A stretch of DNA of 64,000 bases from DASSQJ01 sp963730165 (GTDB lineage Bacteria; Actinomycetota; Actinomycetes; Actinomycetales; Dermatophilaceae), in assembly GCA_963730165.1 (NCBI GenBank), contig CAVSQS010000005.1:310001-374000 (forward strand), written 5' to 3'. Below, piece by piece: positions 36,571-45,542 of this stretch. Under the pieces are notes generated by a model. That model had not been told where the DNA came from, made no database searches, and saw only the letters and a list, made by a program, of their open reading frames with translations. Made by a program: the position numbers and the translations under genes. Position 1 is the first letter of the stretch. Each line of letters opens with the position of its first letter.

Positions 36571-39015
36571 TCAGAGCTTCTCGAGCGGCGCGAACCGCAG
36601 GACGAACCGCTTGACGCCGAGGTCGCCGCCGAAGTCGACCTCCGCCTGGGTCTTCTCGCCCTCCCCCATCGTGCGCACCACCGTGCCGAGCCCGTAGGTG
36701 TCGTGGGTGACCCGGTCGCCCGCGGCCAGAGGGATGACCGGCCGGTTGCCCGGGGAGCGCACCCCCGGGCGGGAGGCCAGGGTGGCCACGGCGGGCCGAC
36801 CGTCGCGCCGGCCGATCGCCGCGGCGCCGGAGAGCTCGCGCTCCCACTCGAGCAGCTCGCCCGGGATCTCGTCGAGGAACCGCGACGGCGGGTTGTACTG
36901 CGGTGCACCCCAGGCCGACCGCACGGCCGCGCGCGAGAGGTGCAGCCGCTCGCGGGCCCGGGTGATGCCGACGTAGGCGAGGCGGCGCTCCTCCTCGAGC
37001 TCGCGCGCATCGCCGAGGCTGCGCAGGTGCGGGAAGGTGCCGTCCTCCATGCCGGTGAGGAAGACGACGGGGAACTCCAGGCCCTTTGCCGTGTGCAGGG
37101 TCATCAGCGTGACGACGCCCTGCTGCTCGGCCTCCGCGTTCTCGGGGATCTCGTCGGCGTCGGCGACGAGGGAGACCTGCTCGAGGAAGTCCTCGAGGCT
37201 GATCACCTCTCCGGTCCCACGCCGCGCCTCGTCGAACTCACCCGCCACCGCGACGAGCTCGGCGAGGTTCTCGACGCGGGTCTCGTCCTGCGGATCGCGG
37301 CTCTCGCGCAGCTCGGTGAGGTACCCGGTGCGGTCGAGGACGGCCTCGAGCAGGTCGGCGACACCGGCGTCCTCGTCGTCGCGGACCCGGCCGAGATCCT
37401 CGAGGATGCCGGTGAACGCCTTGACGGCCGCCACCGAGCGCGTCGCGATACCCGGGGCGTCCTCGGCTCGACCGAGCGCCGCGACGAACGGGATGCGCTC
37501 GCGGTCGGCGAGGGCTGCGAGACAGGCCTCGGCCCGGTCGCCGATGCCGCGCTTCGGGACGTTGAGGATGCGGCGCAGGTTGACGGTGTCGGTGGGGTTG
37601 GAGAGCACCCGGAGGTACGCGAGCGCGTCCTTGACCTCACGGCGCTCGTAGAACCTGGTCCCTCCGACCACCTTGTACGGGAGGCCGACCCGGACGAAGA
37701 CCTCCTCGAGCGCACGCGACTGGGCGTTGGTGCGGTAGAAGACGGCAACGTCACCGGGGCGGACGCCGTGCTCGTCGGCGAGGGTGTCGATGCGCCGCGC
37801 GACGAAGGAGGCCTCGTCGTGCTCGTTGTCGGCGACGTAGCCGACGACCGGAGCACCGTCGCCGCTGTCGCTCCAGAGGTTCTTCTCGCGCCGGCTCTCG
37901 TTCCGTGCGATGACCGCGTTGGCGGCGCGGAGGATCGTCTGGGTGGAGCGGTAGTTCTGCTCGAGGAGGATCGTGCGGGCATCGGGGTAGTCCTGCTCGA
38001 ACTCCTCGATGTTGCGGATCGTCGCGCCCCGGAACGCGTAGATCGACTGGTCGGCGTCACCGACGACGACGAGCTCGCTGGGTGCGACGCCGTGCTCGCT
38101 GCGGCCCTCCACCGACCCGACGATCTCGCGGACGAGCTGGTACTGGGCGTGGTTGGTGTCCTGGTACTCGTCGACGAGGACGTGCCGGAACCGGCGCCGG
38201 TAGTGCTCGGCCACGTCCGGGAAGGCCTGCATCAGGTGGACCGTGGTCATGATGAGGTCGTCGAAGTCGAGGGCGTTCGCCGCCCGCAGCCGGCGCTGGT
38301 ACTCCGCGTACGCCTCGGCGAGCACCTGCTCCTGGTGGGTGCCGGCCTCGGCCACCCGGCTGGCGTAGGTCTCCTCGTCGACGAGCTCGTTCTTGAGGTT
38401 GGAGACCTGGTGGGAGAACGAGCGTGGGTTGTACCGCTTGGGGTCGAGGTCCATGTCGCGCAGCACCATCGACATGAGGCGCTGGCTGTCGGCGGCGTCG
38501 TAGATCGAGAACGTCGAGCGCATCCCCACCTTGTCGGCCTCGCGCCGCAGGATCCGCACGCAGGCGCTGTGGAAGGTCATCACCCACATCGCCCGGGCCC
38601 GGGGACCCACGAGGGCCGCGACGCGCTCGCGCATCTCGGCGGCGGCCTTGTTGGTGAAGGTGATCGCGAGGACCTGGCCGGGCTGGACGCCGCGGTCGGC
38701 GAGCAGGTGGGCGATGCGGTGGGTCAGCACCCGGGTCTTGCCGGAGCCCGCCCCGGCGACGATGAGGAGCGGGCCGCCCTCGTGGAGCACGGCCTCTCGC
38801 TGCTGGGGGTTCAGCCCGGCGAGCAGCGCCTCGGTGTCGGCGGCCGGTCCCGGCCGCGCCGGATCTGCCGGGCGACCGGCGGCCGCCGCCTCGGCCCACG
38901 TGGGCACCCCGGCCGCGTTGACGAGCGCCGCGTGGGCGCTCGCATGCGTCGCGGGGTCGACGTGGGGCTCGTGCCGGGACTCACCGAAGTCGAGGCCGTC
39001 GAAGAGGGTGCTCAT
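36571..39015 (-). CDS. pcrA: ATP-dependent DNA helicase PcrA/UvrD
   Basis: The 814-residue superfamily 1A 3'-5' helicase acts in repair and replication restart. From ATG at 39015 an N-terminal tail of about 65 residues precedes LNPQQREAVLHEGGPLLIV. Motifs follow: AGAGSGKTRVLTHR (I), AITFTNKAAAEMRERV (Ia), LVDEYQDTNHAQY (II), VVGDADQSIYAFRGA (III), LEQNYRSTQTIL (IV), VTLMTLHTAKGLEFPVVFL (V) and RRLAYVGITRARERL (VI). The C-terminal Tudor-like domain GDRVTHDTYGLGTVV, which contacts RNA polymerase in homologs, is also present. A free-standing version of that last domain is encoded at 61.5 kb. Confidence 0.97.
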   Translation of the reverse strand: MSTLFDGLDFGESRHEPHVDPATHASAHAALVNAAGVPTWAEAAAAGRPADPARPGPAADTEALLAGLNPQQREAVLHEGGPLLIVAGAGSGKTRVLTHRIAHLLADRGVQPGQVLAITFTNKAAAEMRERVAALVGPRARAMWVMTFHSACVRILRREADKVGMRSTFSIYDAADSQRLMSMVLRDMDLDPKRYNPRSFSHQVSNLKNELVDEETYASRVAEAGTHQEQVLAEAYAEYQRRLRAANALDFDDLIMTTVHLMQAFPDVAEHYRRRFRHVLVDEYQDTNHAQYQLVREIVGSVEGRSEHGVAPSELVVVGDADQSIYAFRGATIRNIEEFEQDYPDARTILLEQNYRSTQTILRAANAVIARNESRREKNLWSDSGDGAPVVGYVADNEHDEASFVARRIDTLADEHGVRPGDVAVFYRTNAQSRALEEVFVRVGLPYKVVGGTRFYERREVKDALAYLRVLSNPTDTVNLRRILNVPKRGIGDRAEACLAALADRERIPFVAALGRAEDAPGIATRSVAAVKAFTGILEDLGRVRDDEDAGVADLLEAVLDRTGYLTELRESRDPQDETRVENLAELVAVAGEFDEARRGTGEVISLEDFLEQVSLVADADEIPENAEAEQQGVVTLMTLHTAKGLEFPVVFLTGMEDGTFPHLRSLGDARELEEERRLAYVGITRARERLHLSRAAVRSAWGAPQYNPPSRFLDEIPGELLEWERELSGAAAIGRRDGRPAVATLASRPGVRSPGNRPVIPLAAGDRVTHDTYGLGTVVRTMGEGEKTQAEVDFGGDLGVKRFVLRFAPLEKL

Positions 39016-39078
39016 CTCGGGGACCACCCTACGTCGCGCCACCGACCCCACTCACCCGGCGGCGACCTGCGGACAGAA

Positions 39079-39112
39079 AGCGGCCGGGACCACCACCAAG
39101 GTCCCGGCCGCT
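39079..39112 (-). terminator. Hairpin downstream of the small secreted-protein gene
   Basis: AGCGGCCGGGACC (39079-39091) pairs perfectly with GGTCCCGGCCGCT (39100-39112) across an 8-base loop: a 13-bp stem 20 bases past the stop of the minus-strand gene ending at 39132. It isolates that gene from pcrA. Confidence 0.82.
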
Positions 39113-39131
39113 GTGCGAGGTGAGGAGGAAG

Positions 39132-39512
39132 TCACCCGCACCAGGGATAGACGAAGAGGCTGTCGTCGCCGGCCCGGTGGTCGGCGAGCAGCGCGTGGAA
39201 GGGGATCGGGTCCGGGACACCCGAGATGTCCGCACCGTCACGGACCGTGACGCCCAGCATGGCGGCCGTCGCGATCGGGATCCCGTTGTCCCGGACCTCC
39301 TTGAAGGCGCCGAGGCTCTTGAGGGCGGCGATGCCGGCAGCCTGGCAGCGACCGTCGGCGGGAGCCGCGGACGCGGGCGCGGCGAACGCGGCGGCGGCCA
39401 CCCCCGCCACTCCGACGGCCGCCGCCGCGCGCGTCCAGGCCCGCGCGGAGTCGAGGGCCTGCGTCGGGTTCTGCCGACGGACGAACGGGGTGACGCGGCG
39501 GCGGCGGCTCAT
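39132..39512 (-). CDS. Small secreted protein, function unknown
   Basis: ATG at 39512, with GGAGA upstream, gives 126 residues. A basic N-terminus (MSRRRRVTPFVRRQ) leads to a hydrophobic stretch (AAAAVGVAGVAAAAFAAPASA) ending at an AxA cleavage site. The mature part of about 80 residues has two cysteines (GRCQAAG and the C-terminal YPWCG) that could form a disulfide, and a pattern IPIATAAMLGVTVRDG. No known family recognised. It is monocistronic with its own terminator. Upstream extension to 39533 is possible but weaker. Confidence 0.75.
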   Translation of the reverse strand: MSRRRRVTPFVRRQNPTQALDSARAWTRAAAAVGVAGVAAAAFAAPASAAPADGRCQAAGIAALKSLGAFKEVRDNGIPIATAAMLGVTVRDGADISGVPDPIPFHALLADHRAGDDSLFVYPWCG

Positions 39513-39705
39513 CGGGTCTCCTGTGGTCGTCACGCTCCGGGTCCGGGGTCCCGGACGGATGCCACGACCGTACGTCGAGACAATGGCTGAAGTCGAGACT
39601 TTGTCGAAGGTTTTCGGCCACGCTTGCCCGCGCCCGGTCCAGACCTCACCGGGAGCGGACGCCGCGAGCGCCGCGGCGAGGCGGCGGACCCCCTACGGTG
39701 GCCCC

Positions 39706-40689
39706 ATGGCCTCGCGCGCGGGAGAGTTCGGGGAGCCGGTGATCCTCGACGTCGACGGCTTCGACGTGCGACTCTCCAGCCCCGAGCGGGTGTACTTCCC
39801 GGCCCGGGGGGAGACGAAGCTGGACCTGGCCCGGTACTACCTCGCCGTCGGCGAGGGCATCGTCCGCGCCCTGCGCGAGCGGCCGTGCATGTTGCACCGC
39901 TTCCCGGACGGGGTCGCCGGCGACAAGGTCCACCAGAAGCGGCTCCCCCGCGGCGCCCCACCATGGGTGGAGACCGTGCGCCTGCACTTCCCCCGGTACG
40001 GGCTGCACGCCGACGAGCTGTGCGTCACCCGGCTCGCCGACGTCATCTGGGCGGTGCAGATGAGCACCGTCGAGTTCCACCCGTGGAACAGCCGCCGCGC
40101 GGACACCGAGCGGCCCGACGAGTGGCGGATCGACCTGGACCCGATGCCCGACGCGCCGTTCTCCCGGGTCCGACGGGCCGCCCACGTGACCCACGAGGTG
40201 CTCGACGAGCTCGGGGCAGTCGGCTGGCCCAAGACCAGCGGCGGCCGCGGGATGCACGTGTACGTGCGCATCCGCCCCGAGCACGGGTTCCGGGACGTGC
40301 GCCGCGCGGCGCTCGCCTTCGCTCGCGAGGTCGAGCGTCGCCTGCCCGAGGACGTGACGACGACGTGGTGGCGCCGCGACCGGGACCCCTCGGCCGTCTT
40401 CGTCGACTACAACCAGAACGCGCGCGACCACACGATCGCCGCCGCGTACTCGGTGCGCGGCAACGACATCGGCACGGTCTCGGCACCGATCACCTGGGCG
40501 GAGGTCGACGCCGTCGAGCCCGACGACTTCACCATCGCGACCGTGCCGGAGCGCTTCGCCCGCGTGGGCGACCTCCACGCGGGCATCGACGACGCCGTGT
40601 TCGACATCGCACCCCTGCTCGAGTGGGCGGCACGGGACGAGGCCGAGGGCGCAGACGCCCCGCCCGACCCCGACGAGGGCTCTGCCTGA
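39706..40689 (+). CDS. LigD-type polymerase/primase domain protein (PolDom), stand-alone
   Basis: The 327-residue protein is the archaeo-eukaryotic primase-like polymerase domain found at the N-terminus of LigD, here without ligase or nuclease. Key pieces are VRLSSPERVYFP, CMLHRFPDGVAGDKVHQKR, the conserved TVEFHPWNSR, RIDLDPMPDAPF with the catalytic Asp143 and Asp145, KTSGGRGMHVYVR and NARDHTIAAAYSVR. It would fill gaps with ribonucleotides during non-homologous end joining, partnering Ku and a separate ligase. No Ku gene is in the window. Its stop overlaps the arfB ATG (TGATG). Confidence 0.93.
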   Translation: MASRAGEFGEPVILDVDGFDVRLSSPERVYFPARGETKLDLARYYLAVGEGIVRALRERPCMLHRFPDGVAGDKVHQKRLPRGAPPWVETVRLHFPRYGLHADELCVTRLADVIWAVQMSTVEFHPWNSRRADTERPDEWRIDLDPMPDAPFSRVRRAAHVTHEVLDELGAVGWPKTSGGRGMHVYVRIRPEHGFRDVRRAALAFAREVERRLPEDVTTTWWRRDRDPSAVFVDYNQNARDHTIAAAYSVRGNDIGTVSAPITWAEVDAVEPDDFTIATVPERFARVGDLHAGIDDAVFDIAPLLEWAARDEAEGADAPPDPDEGSA

Positions 40690-41135
40690 TGGACCTCGTG
40701 GTCCCGCCGGGTCCGGGAGCGCCCCGGGGTGTCACGGTCCCGGCCACGGCCCTCGTGGAGCGCTTCTCGCACTCCTCCGGACCGGGCGGCCAGGGGGTCA
40801 ACACCTCCGACAGCAGGGTGCAGCTCGAGCTCGACGTCACCGAGGTCGAGGTCCTCTCGGAGTCTCAGCGACAGCGGGTGCTGCGCGCCCTCGCCGACCG
40901 CCTCGTCGACGGGCGGCTGCTCGTCGTCGTCGCCTCCGGGCACCGGCAGCAGCGCCGCAACCGGCTGGCCGCGCGGGAGCGGATGGCGGCGTTGCTCCGC
41001 GAGGCGCTGGCCCCGCCTCCGCCGGCCCGACGCCCGACCCGGCCGACGCGGGGGTCCCAGGAGCGGCGTCTCGCCGAGAAGCGGCGGCGCTCCGACACCA
41101 AGTCGGCGCGGTCCCGCCCGACCGCCGAGGGATGA
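40689..41135 (+). CDS. arfB: Alternative ribosome-rescue hydrolase ArfB (GGQ domain)
   Basis: The 148-residue product has the class I release-factor catalytic motif in FSHSSGPGGQGVNTSDSRVQ. The GGQ glutamine loop hydrolyses peptidyl-tRNA on stalled ribosomes. The rest of the domain follows (RVLRALADRLVDGRLLVV). The C-terminal tail is rich in Arg, Lys and Pro (GSQERRLAEKRRRSDTK), the part that enters the empty mRNA channel. It starts one base inside the PolDom stop, so translation is coupled. There is no codon-recognition domain, which separates it from RF1/RF2. Confidence 0.94.
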   Translation: MDLVVPPGPGAPRGVTVPATALVERFSHSSGPGGQGVNTSDSRVQLELDVTEVEVLSESQRQRVLRALADRLVDGRLLVVVASGHRQQRRNRLAARERMAALLREALAPPPPARRPTRPTRGSQERRLAEKRRRSDTKSARSRPTAEG

Positions 41136-41138
41136 GGA

Positions 41139-41873
41139 TCAGCCCGGGTCCTCGAGGTCCTGCCAGCACAGCGCCACCGCCTGCGCGCGGCTGCGTGCGC
41201 CGGTGCGGGCGTAGACGTGCTCGAGGTGCTTGGCGACGGTTCCCTCGGCGATGCCGAGCCGACGTCCCACCTGCGCGTTGGTCAGGCCCTGACGCACGAG
41301 GCGCAGCACCTCGAGCTCCCGCCCGCTCACCTCGGGGCGCGGACGGGTGAGGTGCGTGAGCGCCGCGTCGACGTGCGGCAGGAGGAGGCGCAGGACCAGG
41401 CGGTCCCGCTCGTCGAACGGCGTGCCGGGCCCGCGGGAGAGCACGACGACGCTCATCTCGTCCGGGTCGTGGCTCAGCTCCATGCCGATCTCGCTCTCGA
41501 CCCCGGCCGGGACGAGCGCCTCCTGGCAGAGCCAGCTGTCCCGGAGGGATCGCCCGGTCAGGACGTCGCTGACCATCGTCACGGGGCCGTGCCGACCGGA
41601 CATGATCGGGTGCTCGTCGAGGCGCTCCAGCCACGGGCCGAGGGGTGCGCGGCGCGGCGCGGTCGAGCGCGTGGCGGCCACGAGGGCGTGGTCGTCGAGA
41701 TCGGGGCGCAGGTGGTACCAGTTCCAGAAGGCGACGTCGCACCTCACGAGGCGGGTGACGGCATCGAGCACGGCCACGACGGCGTCCGGACCGGAGAGGC
41801 GCCGGTCACCGCACCGCGCCGCTGCCTCGAGCAGGTCGGCGAGGTCCCGTTCCCCCAGTCGGATGGCGTCCAT
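41139..41873 (-). CDS. LuxR-family transcriptional regulator
   Basis: The 244-residue protein ends in a LuxR/GerE helix-turn-helix: VSGRELEVLRLVRQGLTNA, then QVGRRLGIAEGTVAKHLEHV. The N-terminal about 170 residues lack a receiver or ATPase motif and look like a GAF-like sensor (CDVAFWNWYHLRP, EIGMELSHDPDEMSVVVL). ATG at 41873 after GGAGA is preferred to an upstream in-frame GTG region. It is divergent from a secreted beta-propeller gene 132 bp away; the dyad in that gap may be its operator, so it may regulate itself and that gene. Confidence 0.85.
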   Translation of the reverse strand: MDAIRLGERDLADLLEAAARCGDRRLSGPDAVVAVLDAVTRLVRCDVAFWNWYHLRPDLDDHALVAATRSTAPRRAPLGPWLERLDEHPIMSGRHGPVTMVSDVLTGRSLRDSWLCQEALVPAGVESEIGMELSHDPDEMSVVVLSRGPGTPFDERDRLVLRLLLPHVDAALTHLTRPRPEVSGRELEVLRLVRQGLTNAQVGRRLGIAEGTVAKHLEHVYARTGARSRAQAVALCWQDLEDPG

Positions 41874-41917
41874 GGTGTCTCCGAGCGCTCCAGCGAGTAT
41901 GCCGTGGGTGCCGTGCA

Positions 41918-41935
41918 ATACGCACTAGTCCGTAT
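41918..41935. promoter_or_regulatory. Dyad in the divergent promoter region (candidate LuxR operator)
   Basis: ATACG and CGTAT are separated by 8 bases (ATACGCACTAGTCCGTAT). The dyad is centred between the luxR-type gene and the secreted propeller gene, in the most AT-rich part of the gap. An 18-bp imperfect palindrome fits a homodimeric HTH regulator. No experimental support. Confidence 0.45.
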
Positions 41936-42004
41936 GGACCCCCCACCGACCCCGCGGGAGGGTGGCCGGACGAGCGGGCGAGGGGCCCGCGGGAGGGAGT
42001 CGAG

Positions 42005-42967
42005 ATGTTCCGTACACGCGCGCTGCTCCTCGTCGCGGCGCTGACCACCGCCCTCGTCGTCCCGGGGTCCACCGCGTCCGCCACCGGGACGACCGAGTCC
42101 GTCGCGTCGCTCCCGAGCGGCGCGGGGAGCGCGATCGGTCCGGGAGGGGACCTCTTCGTCACCTCCCCCGCCGACGGCGCCATCTACCGGATCGACCGCC
42201 ACACCCACGAGGTGACCACCTTCCACACCGGGCTGCCGCTTCCGGTCTTCCCGGTCGGCGGTGTCATGGACGTCGCCTTCCAGGGGTCGACGGCCTATGC
42301 CCTCGTGACCATCGTCGGCGACGATGTCGGCGGCGACGACGTCGTCGGCATCTACCGGCTCGACTCGCCCACGACCGCCACCCCGGTGGTCGACCTCGGC
42401 TCGTGGTCGATCGACCACCCGCCCGTCCCGGACTTCTTCATCGCCAGCGGCGTCCAGTACGCCCTGGAGGCCGTCCGCGGAGGGTTCCTCGTGACCGACG
42501 GCCACCACAACCGCGTCCTGCGCGTCGGGCCCGACGGGTCGGTCTCGCAGCTCGTGGCGTTCGACGACATCGTCCCCACCGGCCTCGCCACCTGGGGCGA
42601 CACCGTGCTCGTCGGGGAGGCCGGTCCGACCCCCCACCGGCCCGAGGACGGGCGAGTGGTCGCCGTCGACGCGCGGACCGGGGCAGCGGAGGGGGTCGTG
42701 TCGAGCGGCACACCGCTGCTCGTCGACGTCGAACGTGGTCGGGGGACGAGCCTGTACACGCTCGGTCAGGGCTACTTCGTGCCCGGCCACGAGGACGGGT
42801 CCCCGGCCGAACCGGACACCGGCGTCCTGATGCGGGTCCGCGACGACGGGCAGGTCGACCCCGTCGCAACCGGCCTGGACCGGCCCACCTCCCTCGAGAT
42901 CCAGGACGGGACGGCCTACGTCGTCGGCCTCGACGGTGAGGTCGTCGCCGTGGACCTCGGATCCTGA
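42005..42967 (+). CDS. Secreted ScyD/ScyE-like beta-propeller protein
   Basis: The 320-residue protein has a Sec signal peptide (TRALLLVAALTTALVVPGSTASA). The mature chain is made of repeated GxLFVTSPADGAIYRID-, GGFLVTDGHHNRVLRVG- and GTAYVVGLDGEVVAVDL-type blades. Such NHL/SMP-30-like propellers are grouped as the 'ScyD/ScyE family' in actinobacteria. ScyD/E names come from cyanobacterial scytonemin clusters, and no such pigment genes are here, so only the fold is implied. ATG at 42005 after GGGAGG. Divergent from the LuxR regulator. Confidence 0.8.
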   Translation: MFRTRALLLVAALTTALVVPGSTASATGTTESVASLPSGAGSAIGPGGDLFVTSPADGAIYRIDRHTHEVTTFHTGLPLPVFPVGGVMDVAFQGSTAYALVTIVGDDVGGDDVVGIYRLDSPTTATPVVDLGSWSIDHPPVPDFFIASGVQYALEAVRGGFLVTDGHHNRVLRVGPDGSVSQLVAFDDIVPTGLATWGDTVLVGEAGPTPHRPEDGRVVAVDARTGAAEGVVSSGTPLLVDVERGRGTSLYTLGQGYFVPGHEDGSPAEPDTGVLMRVRDDGQVDPVATGLDRPTSLEIQDGTAYVVGLDGEVVAVDLGS

Positions 42968-43030
42968 GGGTCGCCCGGCGACGCAGCCGGCGTGCGCGGT
43001 GGCGGACCCGCTCGAGGCCCGCCGCCGCGC

Positions 43031-43969
43031 TCAGCCGAGGTCGGCGACGAGCCGGGCGACCTCGTCGGCACAGCCCCAGGCCAAGGTCACGCCGGCACCA
43101 CCGTGACCGGCGTCGGTGACCACGGGACGGCCGCCGACCTCGAGCACCTCAAGGGAGACGGCCGGGGCCACCGGACGGAAGCCGACGCGCGATCCGAGGA
43201 CCTCGGCGTCCCGGAGCGCGGGCACCGCCTCCCGGCAGCGCCGGAGGATCTGCTCGTGGACCTCGGGGTCCGGCCGCTCGTCGACCGAGGCCTCGACGTC
43301 GGTCCCGCCGCAGACCACCCACCCGGGGTGCGGGAGGACGTAGGTGAGGCCGGCCGGGTTGCCCTCGTCGACGTGCCACCGCTCGAGCCCGGGGTTCGAC
43401 AGCAGGGCCACCTGCCCGCGCGACGGGCCGATCCCGAGCCCCGGCAGGAGCGCGGGAGAGCGCAGGCCCGCGGCCACGACGACGACGTCACCGGCGACCT
43501 CGGAGAGGTCGCCGACCGACTGCTCGAGCAGCGTGACGCCCGCGGCGACGCAGCTCTCCTCGAGCCAGTGCAGGTGCACCGGCATCGTGACCATGGGCAG
43601 GCGGGGGACGACGCCGCCGACCGCGCCGGGAGGCAGCTCGCTCTCCTCCGCCTCGCGCCACGTGCCCACACCCTCGAGCCACCAGCGGTCCGGGTCGCAG
43701 CGCTCGACGAAGACCCCCTCGCGCAGGATGACGCCCGACTCGGGGTCGGCGGCCAGCTCGAGGAGCGTCCGCAGGCTCGACCGGCCCCAGTCGAGGACGC
43801 GGCCGCGGGGCTCGACGTGGTACGGGAACCACAGGCCTCCGGCGAGGGCGGACACGGTGTGCGCGGCGGGCAGGTCGCGCAGGCAGCTCACCCGGTGCCC
43901 GTCCTCGGCGAGGCGGAGGGCAGCAGTGAGCCCGATGACGCCACCGCCGACGACACTCACCTCAGCCAC
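43031..43969 (-). CDS. D-amino-acid oxidase (FAD-dependent)
   Basis: From GTG at 43969 the 312-residue product begins VAEVSVVGGGVIGLTAALRL, the FAD-binding GxGxxG dinucleotide fold. SALAGGLWFPYHVEP, VVVVAAGLRSPALLPGLGI, PSRGQVALLSN, TYVLPHPGWVVCGGT, and GFRPVAPAVSLEV with the C-terminal DAGHGGAGVTLAWGCADEVA follow. This is the DAAO family signature with the carboxylate-binding Arg. It deaminates D-amino acids to 2-oxo acids with H2O2. The stop at 43031 is convergent with the preceding propeller gene. Cytoplasmic; no signal. Confidence 0.92.
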   Translation of the reverse strand: MAEVSVVGGGVIGLTAALRLAEDGHRVSCLRDLPAAHTVSALAGGLWFPYHVEPRGRVLDWGRSSLRTLLELAADPESGVILREGVFVERCDPDRWWLEGVGTWREAEESELPPGAVGGVVPRLPMVTMPVHLHWLEESCVAAGVTLLEQSVGDLSEVAGDVVVVAAGLRSPALLPGLGIGPSRGQVALLSNPGLERWHVDEGNPAGLTYVLPHPGWVVCGGTDVEASVDERPDPEVHEQILRRCREAVPALRDAEVLGSRVGFRPVAPAVSLEVLEVGGRPVVTDAGHGGAGVTLAWGCADEVARLVADLG

Positions 43970-44067
43970 GACCCCATCTTCGCCGGGGCGGCTGCGTGGA
44001 TCGCGCACGTGGGGGTCGACGCGCGGGCGCTTCCTGGTCGGTGCCCCACCGGCCCTACCGTGGCCGC

Positions 44068-44901
44068 ATGCAGCCGCTGGAGCCCCACCCGGTCACCGGG
44101 GTGCCGTCGACGTCACCCGCCACGCCCGGGACGGGGTGGCCGGACGACCCCGCGACGGCGCGCACCCCGGTCGCCCGCACGCCCGCTGGGGTACGGCGCC
44201 TCGCCGCGGGAGCGGGGGACGTCGAGGCGCTGCGGGCACGCGTCTCGGTGTGCCGTGCCTGCCCGCGCCTCGTCGCGTGGCGGGAGTCGGTCGCGCGCGA
44301 CGGCCGCCGGGCGGCGTTCGCGGACCAGCCGTACTGGGGCCGGCCCGGACCGTCCTTCGGCGACCCCGACGCCGAGGTCCTGCTCGTCGGCCTCGCCCCG
44401 GCGGCCAACGGCACCAACCGCACCGGCCGGATGTTCACGGGCGACGCCTCGGGCGACTTCCTCTGGGCGGCGCTCCACCGCACCGGGTGGGCGGCCCGAG
44501 CCACCTCGGTCGGTGCCGGGGACGGCCAGCGGCTGACCGGCCTGCGCATCGTCGCGGCCGTCCGGTGCGCCCCGCCGCAGAACCGCCCGACACCAGCCGA
44601 GCGCGCGGCGTGCGCCCCCTGGCTCGAGCGCGACCTCGAGCTCGCCGCGCCCCGTCTGCGAGCCGTCCTGTGTCTCGGCGCCCTCGCGTGGGACGCCACA
44701 CTCGCCGCGGCACGGCGCCTGGGGTGGGACCTGCCGCGGCCGAAGCCGCGCTTCGGGCACGCGCTCGAGGTGCCGCTGACCGCGCCGGACGGGCGTGCGG
44801 TCCGTCTCGTCGGGAGCTACCACGTCAGCCCCCACAACACCTTCACCGGCCGTCTCACCCCGGCGATGCTCGACGAGGTCCTTGCCGGCCTGCGCGACTG
44901 A
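44068..44901 (+). CDS. Uracil-DNA glycosylase, family 5 (UdgB-like)
   Basis: The 277-residue protein has the family 4/5 iron-sulfur pattern SVCRACPRLVAWRESV. The catalytic motif GLAPAANGTNRTGRMFTGD lacks the acidic residue of family 4, as in UDGb. NRPTPAERAACAPWLERDL and the second motif GSYHVSPHNTFTGRLTP complete the family 5 pattern. Cysteines in VRCAPPQ and VLCLGA probably finish the Fe-S site. It excises uracil, hypoxanthine or other deaminated bases in base-excision repair, useful in high-GC DNA where cytosine deamination is frequent. A proline-rich 45-residue N-terminus is unusual. ATG at 44068. Confidence 0.93.
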   Translation: MQPLEPHPVTGVPSTSPATPGTGWPDDPATARTPVARTPAGVRRLAAGAGDVEALRARVSVCRACPRLVAWRESVARDGRRAAFADQPYWGRPGPSFGDPDAEVLLVGLAPAANGTNRTGRMFTGDASGDFLWAALHRTGWAARATSVGAGDGQRLTGLRIVAAVRCAPPQNRPTPAERAACAPWLERDLELAAPRLRAVLCLGALAWDATLAAARRLGWDLPRPKPRFGHALEVPLTAPDGRAVRLVGSYHVSPHNTFTGRLTPAMLDEVLAGLRD

Positions 44902-44955
44902 CCGGGTCCGCCACAACGGCTCGCCGACCTGCCCGGACCGGCCTACGCTCGCCGC

Positions 44956-45528
44956 ATGATCGTCCTGGCCCGCCCGGATGCCCGGCTCGTCCCCTCGTAC
45001 CTGCGGGCGCACGAGGAGTTCGTGGCCGCCGGGGAGGGGCAGCGGGACGGTGACGGCGTCTGGGTCGCGCGCGCGGACGAGGGGGGCTTCCCCGGCGTCG
45101 AGTTCACGCGAGAGGAGCTCGAGACGCCCGCGGGGGCGGAGCGGTTCGCGGCTTACCGGCGCGACCAGGCCCGCGAGGACGCCCCCCGCCCGACCGGCCA
45201 CGTGCCGTGCACGTACTACTGGGTCGTCGACGACGCGGACCCGGGCACCTACCTCGGCTCGTTGTCGATCCGGCACCGGCTGACGCCCTTCCTCCTCGAC
45301 GTCGGTGGCCACATCGGCTACTCGGTGCGGCCGTCCGCCCGGCGACGGGGGGTGGCGACGGCCGCCCTCGCGGCAGCCCTCCCCGAGGCCGCGGCCCTCG
45401 GCATCCACCGGGTCCTCGTCACGTGCGACGACGACAACGTGGGCTCGGCCCGCGTCATCGAGGCCAACGGTGGCGTCCTCGAGGACGTCCGGAACGGCAA
45501 GCGCCGCTACTGGATCCGCGCCCGCTGA
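44956..45528 (+). CDS. GNAT-family N-acetyltransferase
   Basis: This 190-residue protein resembles the YhdJ/RimL-like GNAT group. A predicted acceptor region comes first, then YYWVVDDADPGTYLGSLSIRH and GGHIGYSVRPSARRRGVATAAL, the R-R-x-G-V/x-A acetyl-CoA phosphate loop. LGIHRVLVTCDDDNVGSARVIEANGG (motif B) follows. Actinobacterial members with this length and CDDDN-x-S/A-R motif are predicted small-molecule acetyltransferases. Substrate unknown. Starts at ATG 44956, 54 bases after the glycosylase gene. Confidence 0.88.
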   Translation: MIVLARPDARLVPSYLRAHEEFVAAGEGQRDGDGVWVARADEGGFPGVEFTREELETPAGAERFAAYRRDQAREDAPRPTGHVPCTYYWVVDDADPGTYLGSLSIRHRLTPFLLDVGGHIGYSVRPSARRRGVATAALAAALPEAAALGIHRVLVTCDDDNVGSARVIEANGGVLEDVRNGKRRYWIRAR

Positions 45529-45542
45529 CCCGCGGCGCCGAC

